DNA from: SAT2750 sp964476375
GTDB taxonomy: Bacteria; Planctomycetota; Planctomycetia; Pirellulales; Pirellulaceae
NCBI GenBank assembly: GCA_964476375.1
Contig: CAYYZW010000116.1
Span: 1-64,000, forward strand
DNA: 64,000 nucleotides
Reading direction: 5' to 3'
The notes beneath the pieces were generated by a model that was given only the letters and a program-made list of their open reading frames with translations, was not told the origin of the DNA and ran no database searches. How positions within the stretch are numbered: the stretch's first letter is position 1; every line of letters begins with the position of its first letter. The position numbers and the translations under genes were made by a program. This document shows, piece after piece, positions 7,672 through 15,203 of the stretch.

Positions 7672-10057
7672 CGGCAAGCCTCCCACGCGGCGGGAACAGG
7701 CCGGCCGGCTGCCACTGGATAAACAACATCACCACGATCAGGATAAACACCTTGCCCCAGATCGTCCGAACCGGGATGGCAAGGAACTCCCCAAAAGCTG
7801 GAAGCTGGGAGGCAACCTGCGCGGGCTTGGAACGGAAACCTTCCGGTGTCTTCCAGGACAGCCCGAGGGATTCCTGCCCGCTGGTAAAGATGACCTCCTG
7901 GCTGCCTCGCAGGATGACCCGGTCCCCATCCGCCACCGCCACGACACCCTGCAGGCCAGACGCGTTAATCTCGACCGCCAGACGCACCGCCAGGACCTCC
8001 CTGTCAGTCGCCGGGGTTTTCTCGAAAACCACCACCTGTCGAAAATCACCAGCCGATGCAGATTCGCTCTCGGAAAACTCGAAAACCTTTCTGGTTCCCT
8101 CCATATCCGAGATAACAAGTCGATGTCCAGCCACCACGTTCGAACCTTCCCCACGAATCACCACCATGTGGTCGAAGCTGGACCGGGAGACAAGTACCAT
8201 GACCAGCACCCCGGAAAGAGAAAAGACAAGCAACTTGACCAGGCCACGCTGTTTCCAGTTCTGGAAGACATACAGCGGGGGCAGTGCCAGGGCCGATACC
8301 CACTGGCGTTTTTCCGACCGGCGGGCGCGGATCACAATCCGGAGCCAGCAGGCCAGCAGGACAAAAAGCCCCACCGAGAAGAGTGCCCCTCCAAAGGTGA
8401 TCGGCTCAAAAAACTTGTTCATGACCCCGATCCCCGTTCCGGCAGCGACCGAACCGGAGAGCTTGCCAACGCCACCGGTCACCACGACCAGGAAAGAGTC
8501 GACAATATAGTTCTGCCCCATGTCGGGCGTCACCCCCGCGATCAGCGTGAGGGCATAGCCGGCGATGCCCGCCAGCCCCGAGCCGATGGCAAACGTGGAA
8601 CTGTCGGTCCTTCGCGTGTTGACCCCCAGGCTGGCAGCCGTCTCCCGGTTCTGCACGGTCGCCCGAATTTTCAGTCCCAGTCGCGTGTACCTCATCATGA
8701 TGGCAATCCCCGCCACCGAGACGATCGTCAGGCCAATGATGAACAGCCGGTTGTAGGGAAGCGCCAGGTCCGTCATCGGGTTGATCGCGCCGACCAGCCA
8801 GGTGGGGCTGTTGACCCCGATATTATCCCCAAATCCACCCCAGCGAAGAAAACCGGGAAGCCCGGAGGCCCATTCGGCCTCCGCCCAGGGGAAACCAGCG
8901 CGGACAAACTGGATCAGGATCAAGCCCACGCCCCAGGTCGCCAGCAGCGATTCCAGTGGACGTTTATAGAGATGCCGAACGACCAGGAATTCGATCAACA
9001 GTCCCGCAGATGCGGCTACCAGGAAGGAGATGGGCAGGGCCGCAACGAAAAACCAGTTGTTGGGATCCTCCGGCGTGTGGCCAAAGACCAGCTGCGTGAC
9101 ATAGGTGGCATAGGCGCCGAGCATCACCAGTTCGCCGTGGGCCATGTTGATCACGCCCATCTGGCCAAAGATAATTGCCAGGCCCAGGGCAATCAGGACC
9201 AGGACCGACCCGGTCGAGATCCCGTTGAAGATATTTTTTGCTTGCCCCACGCGGTCCTGGTAGGTCTTGATGCTTGTGACCTGCTGCTGGTAAAAATCCC
9301 GCAATTCAAGATCCGCGGACATGCCATCCGCCTGGAGCTGGTCAATCTCTTTGACCCTGTCGACCAGCCTTGTCGATCCGCGGGAACTATGCAGGCGGGC
9401 AAGCTCGCCGGCAGCCTCGATCCAGGAGTCCCGGCTGGCCGTGGCATCCCCCAGTTTCAGCAGCCAGATGCCTTCCTCGGCGGCATATCGAAGCTCATCA
9501 GAAATACCGACATCCTCTGCCAGAACACTCTCGAGGGCCTCAATGAAACCGGGGTTGTTGCTCATCCCCAGTCGCTGCACGGCCGCCAGTCGCCGGTCGA
9601 GATCCTCGGCAAACAGCTCGTGCACCCGGATTGCATCTTCCAGTGCCCGGCGATCAGGCCGGCGGACAAGCAGCTCCGTTGTTTCCGACTTGAGGACCAC
9701 TCGCGGTTCCCCATCCTCATCCAGGATGGGTTCACCGGTGAGGACATCCTGCAGTGGTGCAATGCGGTTTCCATCGTCGTCGGTCTGCATCTCCGGGCAG
9801 AGGGCCAGTTGTCCCTCCCAGAGCAGCAATGAACGTCCCTTGTAATGCTCCAGGACTGCCAGGATTCGAGGATCCCGCAAACCAGCCAGCCTCTCGACTG
9901 CGGCATTCCGAACCTCCGCCTCCGGATCGGCAAGCTGGCTGATGGTCACTCGCAGCGACTCGTCGTCCTCTGCAGCGCAGGGGATCACGGTGCCATGGGT
10001 CAGCAGCGCGCCGAGCAGCAGAAGTGAAAAACAAGATGCGGGGCGCAGCAGCGGCAT
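7664..10057 (-). CDS. urtB: Urea ABC transporter permease UrtB, with HEAT-like N-terminus and large insertion
   Basis: UrtB forms the transport channel with UrtC. At 797 aa it is far longer than typical UrtB. A signal peptide (residues 1-~29) precedes a HEAT-like region (DPEAEVRNAAVERLAGLRD repeat and others, to ~residue 265), which is common in UrtB. The permease core (GSVLVLIALGLAIIFGQMGVINMAHGE region, the ATWGVGLILIQ motif, LGVNTRRTDSSTF, GGVGKLSGSVA) runs to ~residue 553. Between NKFFEPI and the terminal WGKVFILIVVMLFIQWQP segment about 210 residues are inserted (~554-764; nt ~8398-7768), with two hydrophobic helices and a hydrophilic beta-rich domain. Start 10057 is chosen over 10090 for its GAGGAG ribosome site and immediate signal peptide. 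The 3' end overlaps urtCD. Confidence 0.93.
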   Translation of the reverse strand: MPLLRPASCFSLLLLGALLTHGTVIPCAAEDDESLRVTISQLADPEAEVRNAAVERLAGLRDPRILAVLEHYKGRSLLLWEGQLALCPEMQTDDDGNRIAPLQDVLTGEPILDEDGEPRVVLKSETTELLVRRPDRRALEDAIRVHELFAEDLDRRLAAVQRLGMSNNPGFIEALESVLAEDVGISDELRYAAEEGIWLLKLGDATASRDSWIEAAGELARLHSSRGSTRLVDRVKEIDQLQADGMSADLELRDFYQQQVTSIKTYQDRVGQAKNIFNGISTGSVLVLIALGLAIIFGQMGVINMAHGELVMLGAYATYVTQLVFGHTPEDPNNWFFVAALPISFLVAASAGLLIEFLVVRHLYKRPLESLLATWGVGLILIQFVRAGFPWAEAEWASGLPGFLRWGGFGDNIGVNSPTWLVGAINPMTDLALPYNRLFIIGLTIVSVAGIAIMMRYTRLGLKIRATVQNRETAASLGVNTRRTDSSTFAIGSGLAGIAGYALTLIAGVTPDMGQNYIVDSFLVVVTGGVGKLSGSVAAGTGIGVMNKFFEPITFGGALFSVGLFVLLACWLRIVIRARRSEKRQWVSALALPPLYVFQNWKQRGLVKLLVFSLSGVLVMVLVSRSSFDHMVVIRGEGSNVVAGHRLVISDMEGTRKVFEFSESESASAGDFRQVVVFEKTPATDREVLAVRLAVEINASGLQGVVAVADGDRVILRGSQEVIFTSGQESLGLSWKTPEGFRSKPAQVASQLPAFGEFLAIPVRTIWGKVFILIVVMLFIQWQPAGLFPPRGRLADE

Positions 10058-10100
10058 ACTCTCCTCGACTGACAGGGAGGGATCTCCCATTAAACGACGA

Positions 10101-10137
10101 AACGTCCACCTGGAAGACTTTCCAGATGGACGGCGTT
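10101..10137 (-). promoter_or_regulatory. Stem-loop in the urtA-urtB intergenic region
   Basis: An imperfect inverted repeat: arms TCCACCTGGAA and TTCCAGATGGA with a 3-4 nt loop and one mismatch, extended outward by AACG/CGTT across a small bulge. It lies in the 184-nt gap between the urtA stop and the urtB start, about 45 nt upstream of urtB. There is no good T-run after it on the minus strand, so it is more likely an RNA-stabilising or partial attenuation hairpin than a full terminator. Such elements often keep a substrate-binding-protein mRNA more abundant than the permease genes behind it. The function is inferred. Confidence 0.45.
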
Positions 10138-10241
10138 TCCGGAGAGGGGAATTCCGTTATGCCCTCGCCGAAGTGAATCGCCGACTGCCCATGACTCGTT
10201 ACAGATTCGAGCGGAGCAGACGTTAGTACAGAACCCCGGAA

Positions 10242-11597
10242 CTACTTCTTGGGTCCACCCGTCGGTGCCGGAAAATCACCATCCGGCCACAGGTAGGCAC
10301 TGTAAGAATCCGGAGAGACAAGACCCTCGCTCGCATTGACAATGTCGAACTGGCCATCCTCACGGATCTCACCAATGTAAACCGGCTTCAGCGTGTGCTG
10401 ATTGCTGGCATGCATTTGCTTCTTGCCGCCCGGGGCATCGAATTCCAGGCCATAGACTGCCTCGCGGACATCGTCCACGGCCAGGCTGCCCGCCTTCTCG
10501 GCAGCGGCGGCCCAGACATAGACGCCAAAGTAGGCGGCTTCGATCGGATCGTCCGTCACACGGTCTTCACCGAACTTGTCCTTGAAAGCCTGCACGAACT
10601 TGGCGTTCTCAGGCGTATCAATGCTCTGGTAGTAATTCCAGGCAGCCAGGTGGCCGACCAGCGGTGGAACATCCATCGCTCGCAGCTCATCCTCGGCAAC
10701 CGAGAATGCCATGATCGGGCAATCGGTGGAGGTCAGACCCTGGTTGGCAAATTCCTTGTAGAAGGGAACATTGCTGTCACCATTGATCGTGGAGAGAACA
10801 CAGGCATCGCCACTGGCGGCAAATTCCTTGATCTTCCCGACAATCGTCTGGTAGTCCTGGTGATGGAAAGGAGTGTATTCCTCGATGATGTTCTCATCGG
10901 GTACCCCTTCGCTCTTCAGGTAGGCCTTGAGGACCTTGTTGGCAGTCCGCGGGAACACGTAGTCCGTACCAAGCAGGTAGAACTTCTTGCAGGAACCCCC
11001 GTCCTCGCCCCGCATGTACTCGGCGGCCGGAATCAGCTGCTGATTGGGAGTCGCCGCGGTGTAGAAGACGTTCAAGGACTGTTCCTCTCCCTCGTACTGG
11101 ACGGGATAGAAGAGCAGGGCATTGTTATCCTCAAAGACCGGCAAGACCGACTTTCGGCTCACCGAGGTCCAGCAGCCAAAAGTAACAGCCACTTTCTCCG
11201 TCAGGATCAGGTCTTTTGCCTTCTCGGCAAACAGGTCCCAGTCACTGGCTGGATCGACCGCCACCGTCTCGACCTGCCTACCAAGCACGCCACCGGCCGC
11301 GTTAATCTCTTCCACCGCCAGTTCGACCGCATCCTTGAGCGATACTTCGGAAATCGCCATCGTGCCACTAAGCGAGTGCAGGATACCGATCTTGATGGTG
11401 CCATCCGAGTCTTCCAGGGAAGCTCCCTCGCTGGCCTCTTCCTCACCTTCACCGGGATCTTCCATATCGCCGGTATTTTCTTCGACGCCGGTATCCCCGT
11501 CATCGCCACCCGCAGGTCCAGGAGCCGTCTCGCCACCACACCCGATTACCAGGAGCAGGGCACACAATAATGCCAAAAAATTAAATCGATACTTCAT
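10242..11597 (-). CDS. urtA: Urea ABC transporter substrate-binding lipoprotein UrtA
   Basis: Periplasmic urea-binding component of the Urt importer, 451 aa. A lipoprotein signal with lipobox VIGC (Cys20) is followed by an acidic, Gly-rich linker to about residue 66. The binding fold then starts at IKIGILHSLSGTMAIS. Family blocks are visible: VDPASDWDLFAEKAK, the FGCWTSVSRKSVLP stretch, NNALLFYPVQYEGEE, NVFYTAATPNQQ, FYLLGTDYVFPRTAN, and the C-terminal QHTLKPVYIGEI. Start 11597 is chosen because AAGGA lies upstream and the lipoprotein signal begins there; the in-frame ATG at 11636 lacks both. It is the first gene of the run, about 97 nt downstream of the inferred sigma-54 start site. The long acidic linker is unusual. 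Confidence 0.97.
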   Translation of the reverse strand: MKYRFNFLALLCALLLVIGCGGETAPGPAGGDDGDTGVEENTGDMEDPGEGEEEASEGASLEDSDGTIKIGILHSLSGTMAISEVSLKDAVELAVEEINAAGGVLGRQVETVAVDPASDWDLFAEKAKDLILTEKVAVTFGCWTSVSRKSVLPVFEDNNALLFYPVQYEGEEQSLNVFYTAATPNQQLIPAAEYMRGEDGGSCKKFYLLGTDYVFPRTANKVLKAYLKSEGVPDENIIEEYTPFHHQDYQTIVGKIKEFAASGDACVLSTINGDSNVPFYKEFANQGLTSTDCPIMAFSVAEDELRAMDVPPLVGHLAAWNYYQSIDTPENAKFVQAFKDKFGEDRVTDDPIEAAYFGVYVWAAAAEKAGSLAVDDVREAVYGLEFDAPGGKKQMHASNQHTLKPVYIGEIREDGQFDIVNASEGLVSPDSYSAYLWPDGDFPAPTGGPKK

Positions 11598-11663
11598 GAT
11601 TTTCCTTCCGCCTTTCGCGAAAAACGAGTCAAACACTGGGATGCAAAATACTCTGTCAGGCTG

Positions 11664-11687
11664 GAGTTACCTCGTGAAAGAGAACTC
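11664..11687 (-). promoter_or_regulatory. Hairpin in the urtA 5' leader
   Basis: The inferred leader RNA (about 97 nt) contains an inverted repeat: GAGTT + CTC pairing with GAG + AACTC around a TTTCAC loop, with a 2-nt bulge. It does not resemble a riboswitch class I know. A role in mRNA stability is possible but unproven. Confidence 0.3.
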
Positions 11688-11704
11688 ACCGGAACCCCAG
11701 AGAG

Positions 11705-11721
11705 TGCAAATCAGGTGCCAA
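11705..11721 (-). promoter_or_regulatory. Sigma-54 (RpoN) -24/-12 promoter for the urt-ure run
   Basis: On the minus strand the 17-mer TTGGCACCTGATTTGCA matches the RpoN consensus TGGCAC-N5-TTGCA exactly. The invariant GG (11719-11718) and GC (11707-11706) are separated by the obligatory 10 nt. This places transcription start near 11694 and gives a leader of about 97 nt before urtA. Sigma-54 with an NtrC-type activator is the classic nitrogen-starvation switch, which fits urea import. An imperfect dyad, AAGTAGTG...CACTT, at 11752-11774 is a possible activator site, but it does not match the enteric NtrC consensus. Confidence 0.8.
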
Positions 11722-11784
11722 GGCCGAAAGAGAATCACGTCCATCCGCTCCAAGTGTATTCATGGCCACTACTTACCCGAAAAC

Positions 11785-11822
11785 GAAAAAACCCCGGCGG
11801 TGTCGAGATGACACCGCCGGGG
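11785..11822 (-). terminator. Rho-independent terminator downstream of the porin gene
   Basis: A perfect 13-bp inverted repeat (11792-11804 and 11810-11822; arm CCCCGGCGGTGTC) with a 5-nt loop is followed on the minus strand by TTTTTT (11791-11786). It lies about 100 nt after the porin stop and just before the urtA promoter. It therefore insulates the sigma-54-driven urt-ure run from read-through. The 100 nt between the porin stop and this hairpin contain two weaker inverted repeats (GGTGCC...GGCACC near 11849-11869, and CAGGAG...CTCCTG near 11880-11905). Confidence 0.92.
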
Positions 11823-11923
11823 CGTATCTGCCTAGCTTGAAGGCATTTGGTGCCGGTTAATTAGGCACCGTTTATGGAGCAGGAGAAGCCCGAGGGCGAC
11901 TCCTGACCCTTTATTAAGCAAGC

Positions 11924-13036
11924 TTAGAACTGCAGCTGCATCCCCAACTTGAGGGAGTCAGCCTGACTTGTCGTTGCCGTATCCGTATCGGAGTATTCCA
12001 TCGTCAGGCGAGCATTGTGCCCGTGGATGATGTAGTGAACACCCCAGTCGTTACTACGAACAGCCAGATCAGCCACGTTCGTGTCCCGGGTAAATTCCTG
12101 GTGACGGAAGTAGGGCACAACTCGACCGGTCAGAGCACCAAGCGAGTACTCGCTCGACAGCATGTAGCTGGCGATCAGGAAGTAGCTGTGGCCATCATTC
12201 TCGGTACCAGTCCCGGAGAAGGAGTAATAGGCTCCCTCAAGGGTAACCACGCCGCCACTTGCTGTCGGCCGCTCGTAGAGCAGGTCGAAGTTATAGGCGT
12301 CGTAGTCCGTACCAACGGCAATCGCATCCTGCTGGTTCTGGAAAGCGAATCCCAGTGTCAGCAGTTCCTTGGTTCCGTGATAGGTGCTGGAATTGTAGTA
12401 ACCTTCTTCATTCTCAAGAAGATTCACACTAAACCGACCAGCAACCATCATCTCGTCGTTGACGGTACCATTGTTCCCGTCAAAGACACCAAGAGCATAC
12501 TCAACGGATCCTTCCCGCATCGAACCATGAACCATGACACCATCATCACGACCCTGGAAGATGTTGTAGTAACCAAACTGGGAGTAAGGAAACGACCAGT
12601 TGTTCTGGAAGAACGGACCACTCAGGTTGGCACGATCACTAGGAGCAATCATGCGCCCCATCCAGATGTTAACCAGATCGCCAAATTCCACCTTGAGAAT
12701 GGCATCCAGGATACGGAATTCACCAGCTTCGGTGGTTCCAGCTCCAAAACCCTGAGCGTTGTTAACGTCAAAGTTCAGTTCCAGACCAAGAATATCGTGA
12801 CCCGTCGCATTGACGTACAAGCGAGCGTTGTCGATGTTGAAATCGTTGGTCTTCCCAAGAGGATCGCCAGTATTGTAACTGGTCCGGACGCCGGCACCTA
12901 CCGACACAGAACCGGGCCAATCGCCCCAATCCAGCTTGGTACGGCCTTCATCCTGGGCCATGATGGCCTGGGACACAAAAAGGGTCATCGCAAAAAGCGA
13001 AAACACCCAAGTGCATTTGCTAAAATTTGTTTTCAT
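11924..13036 (-). CDS. Outer-membrane porin (beta-barrel)
   Basis: A 370-aa protein with a Sec signal peptide (cleavage expected after Ala-Ile-Met-Ala, ~residue 27). It has alternating amphipathic strands rich in Tyr, Gly and Asn throughout, and a C-terminal Phe (GMQLQF), the usual outer-membrane insertion signal. Length and the WMGRMIAPSDRANL-type segment fit general diffusion or phosphate-selective-like porins. It sits between the urt promoter and ureFG, so it may admit urea or other small nitrogen compounds across the outer membrane; that role is inference from position. GAGAAGG lies about 8 nt before the ATG. It ends at its own strong terminator, so its expression is separate from the urt run. 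Confidence 0.85.
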   Translation of the reverse strand: MKTNFSKCTWVFSLFAMTLFVSQAIMAQDEGRTKLDWGDWPGSVSVGAGVRTSYNTGDPLGKTNDFNIDNARLYVNATGHDILGLELNFDVNNAQGFGAGTTEAGEFRILDAILKVEFGDLVNIWMGRMIAPSDRANLSGPFFQNNWSFPYSQFGYYNIFQGRDDGVMVHGSMREGSVEYALGVFDGNNGTVNDEMMVAGRFSVNLLENEEGYYNSSTYHGTKELLTLGFAFQNQQDAIAVGTDYDAYNFDLLYERPTASGGVVTLEGAYYSFSGTGTENDGHSYFLIASYMLSSEYSLGALTGRVVPYFRHQEFTRDTNVADLAVRSNDWGVHYIIHGHNARLTMEYSDTDTATTSQADSLKLGMQLQF

Positions 13037-13283
13037 GGTAATGGCCTTCTCACTTTTAAGGAAACCGTGGATATTAAAAAGGTTGCTCGGCGCCGCCTAC
13101 ACATGCCGCACGCAAGAACAACCCAACAAACGTCTTTTCAGACAAGTCAACGTGCTACAGTCAATTTCGCGTTGTTTTATGGTGCAGATTGACACGATAT
13201 TGGCGTTTCGGATGATTTTCTCAGACCACTTAAGCAAGTCGGTATCGTTATATTAACTAGGTAAAATAGGTAAGCTTGCTTTC
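13037..13283. promoter_or_regulatory. Divergent intergenic region, porin / ureFG
   Basis: This 247-nt AT-richer gap holds the promoters of the porin (minus) and ureFG (plus). On the plus strand TTGACA (13189-13194) has a weak -10 candidate (ATGATT, about 17 nt on), and TATATT at 13249-13254 is another. No -24/-12 element with correct spacing was found on either strand. I see no coding frame here. Confidence 0.35.
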
Positions 13284-13961
13284 ATGCCAGACACCCAAAA
13301 AATCGAAATACTAGCACTTCAGCTAGCAGATTCAGCCTTCCCGAGTGGCTCTTTTGCCCATTCCGGTGGAATCGAGGCAGCCAGGAACTGGGGAGAGGTC
13401 CAGTCCCCGGAAAGCCTTAAAAACTACCTGGAAACAGTCCTTCGGCAGGCAGCTTTTGGGACCCTGCCATTGATCATTGCTGCCTACCGGAAAACCGACG
13501 CGTTTGCCGAAATCGACAAGCTCTCCGGCGCTGTCCTAAGCAACCATGTGGCCAGGCGAGCCAGTTCGGTCCAGGGACGAGCCCTGCTCTCAACGGCTTC
13601 CCGTGTCTTTGACGTGGCGGCCATTGGCCAGCTCCGAAAACAAGTACAGGAGCAGGACTTACCAGCCCACCTGGCGCCCGTCTTTGGGTTTCTCGCCAGC
13701 CAGATGGAAATACCACTGGACAAGGCCTTGCAGGTCTTCCTCTATACATTCCTGCGCGACCTGGTTTCTGCCGCGATCCGGCTGAACATCATCGGCCCCC
13801 ATGCAGGCCAGCGGCTGATCGTGGAACTCTCCCCCGAACTGGCTCAGGCAATTGAGCAATCTGACGATCTCCAGCTAGAAGATCTTTCCCAGACAGCGCC
13901 TCTCGTCGAGATCCTGCAGGTCAACCATGACCGACTTTACTCCCGCCTGTTCCAGAGCTAG
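13284..13961 (+). CDS. ureF: Urease accessory protein UreF
   Basis: UreF bridges UreD and UreG in the nickel-insertion complex and acts as its fidelity checkpoint. The 225 aa are full length. Diagnostic blocks are LALQLADSAFPSGSFAHSGG (residues ~10-29; the D-S-A-F-P-x-G-x-F-x-H-S-x-G motif), and the later FLASQMEIPLDKALQVFLY and DLVSAAIRLNIIGPHAGQ segments. It is 48 nt upstream of ureG on the same strand, so the two are probably co-transcribed, away from the minus-strand ureD. Start ATG 13284 lacks a strong ribosome site, but the family N-terminus fits. Confidence 0.95.
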   Translation: MPDTQKIEILALQLADSAFPSGSFAHSGGIEAARNWGEVQSPESLKNYLETVLRQAAFGTLPLIIAAYRKTDAFAEIDKLSGAVLSNHVARRASSVQGRALLSTASRVFDVAAIGQLRKQVQEQDLPAHLAPVFGFLASQMEIPLDKALQVFLYTFLRDLVSAAIRLNIIGPHAGQRLIVELSPELAQAIEQSDDLQLEDLSQTAPLVEILQVNHDRLYSRLFQS

Positions 13962-14009
13962 ACCGACCGCATTACAATACGTTCACATTTGCCTTGTGGA
14001 GCCATACTG

Positions 14010-14774
14010 ATGCACGACCACGACCACGACCTCGTCCACGACCACGACCATGACCATGACCATCGTCATGACCACGGTCACACCCATGAGCAGATGGAAC
14101 ATCCCGGTGTGTTTGCCGACCGGAGCCAGCCCCTCCCTGACCGGGATTACCAGCAGCGCGCCTTTACGGTAGGAATCGGCGGTCCCGTTGGAACCGGGAA
14201 GACCGCCCTGCTGCTGGCCTTCTGCAAGGCAATGCGTGATCCGTTCAACATCGCCGTGGTGACCAATGACATCTTCACCAGGGAGGATGCCGAGTTCCTT
14301 CTTCGACACGAGGCCCTGGAGGCAGAACGTATCCAGGCCGTTGAGACTGGCGGTTGTCCGCATGCAGCGATTCGCGAGGATATCTCCGGGAACCTGCTGG
14401 CCCTGGAGGATCTTTCCAGCAGCTTCCAGCCCGACATCCTTTTCATCGAGTCCGGCGGGGACAACCTGGCTGCCGATTTCAGCCGGGAACTTGCCGATTA
14501 CACGATCTATGTCATCGACGTGGCAGGCGGTGACAAGATCCCTCGAAAGGGTGGCCCCGGCATCACCCAGTCCGACCTGCTGGTAATCAACAAGGTGGAT
14601 CTTGCCGAGGCCGTGGGAGCAGATCTCTCGGTCATGGAACGGGACAGTACCGCGATGCGGGGGGATGGCCCCTTTGTCTTTACCCAGATCAACCAGGACA
14701 TCGGCCTGGAAGTAATTGTCGACCACGTCGTCGCCGCCTTGAAATCACAGTGCCCTGGCGTGGTGACTGAATAG
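14010..14774 (+). CDS. ureG: Urease accessory GTPase UreG with His-rich N-terminal tail
   Basis: SIMIBI-class GTPase that powers nickel delivery to urease, 254 aa. The first 31 residues contain 13 histidines alternating mostly with Asp, a probable metal-storage tail. After this come the P-loop GPVGTGKT (58-65), the VVTNDIFTREDAEFL segment, the metal-binding Cys-Pro-His motif in ETGGCPHAAIREDIS, the FIESGGDNLAA segment and the base-recognition NKVDLAE. Start 14010 is preferred over the in-frame ATG at 13989 because GTGGAG lies 8 nt upstream and the His tail begins directly. No ureE is present in the window, so the tail probably does UreE's nickel-sequestering job. It is followed 16 nt later by a VOC gene. 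Confidence 0.96.
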   Translation: MHDHDHDLVHDHDHDHDHRHDHGHTHEQMEHPGVFADRSQPLPDRDYQQRAFTVGIGGPVGTGKTALLLAFCKAMRDPFNIAVVTNDIFTREDAEFLLRHEALEAERIQAVETGGCPHAAIREDISGNLLALEDLSSSFQPDILFIESGGDNLAADFSRELADYTIYVIDVAGGDKIPRKGGPGITQSDLLVINKVDLAEAVGADLSVMERDSTAMRGDGPFVFTQINQDIGLEVIVDHVVAALKSQCPGVVTE

Positions 14775-14790
14775 CCTCCTGGAAAAAACC

Positions 14791-15201
14791 ATGACAAGCT
14801 CTCTTCCGATCAACGCCGTACACCACATCAGCCATCTCACGCATGACCTGGAAGCCTCTCGCCGGTTTTACCGCGAGGTACTCGGTTTCACGGAAATCGA
14901 GCGTCCCGAGTTCACTTTCCCGGGCGCATGGCTCTTTAATTACGGTGTCCAGATCCACCTGATCGAGCCGGGTGATGCCACGGCACCGGAAACCGACGAG
15001 GTCCAGACCCGCACGGACCATATCGCCTACCACGTCCCGGATATCGATGCGGCCCGCGCCGTGCTCAAGGAGAACGGCATCCCCTACCGGGAAAGCCACG
15101 TGCCGGCCACCAACGTCACACAGCTTTTCTTTTGTGACCCGGATGGCAACCACATCGAGCTGGGTTGTTATCCCGCCACGCCCGCAGCCCTGGAAGGCTA
15201 G
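14791..15201 (+). CDS. VOC (glyoxalase/bleomycin-resistance) family protein
   Basis: A 136-aa single-module vicinal-oxygen-chelate protein. The pattern is typical: INAVHHISHLTHDLEASRRFYREVLGF at the N-terminus (first metal ligand His12 or 13), a middle FNYGVQIHLIEPGD strand, DHIAYHVPDI, and the terminal FFCDPDGNHIELGCYP with the usual Glu ligand. These proteins work as metal-dependent isomerases, lyases or dioxygenases, and the substrate cannot be read from sequence. It is 16 nt after ureG and may ride on the ureFG transcript, but no link to urease is known. It converges with the next gene at a 2-nt gap. Confidence 0.9.
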   Translation: MTSSLPINAVHHISHLTHDLEASRRFYREVLGFTEIERPEFTFPGAWLFNYGVQIHLIEPGDATAPETDEVQTRTDHIAYHVPDIDAARAVLKENGIPYRESHVPATNVTQLFFCDPDGNHIELGCYPATPAALEG

Positions 15202-15203
15202 GC

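Noticed and set aside
7671..7686. ATG at 7686 as start of the urtCD gene.
   Set aside because: The GGGAGG ribosome site lies between 7686 and 7671, so only the ATG at 7671 is correctly placed.
13111..13126. Possible sigma-54 element TTGGGTTGTTCTTGCG upstream of the porin gene.
   Set aside because: GG-GC spacing is 9 nt, not the obligatory 10, and the -24 part matches poorly.
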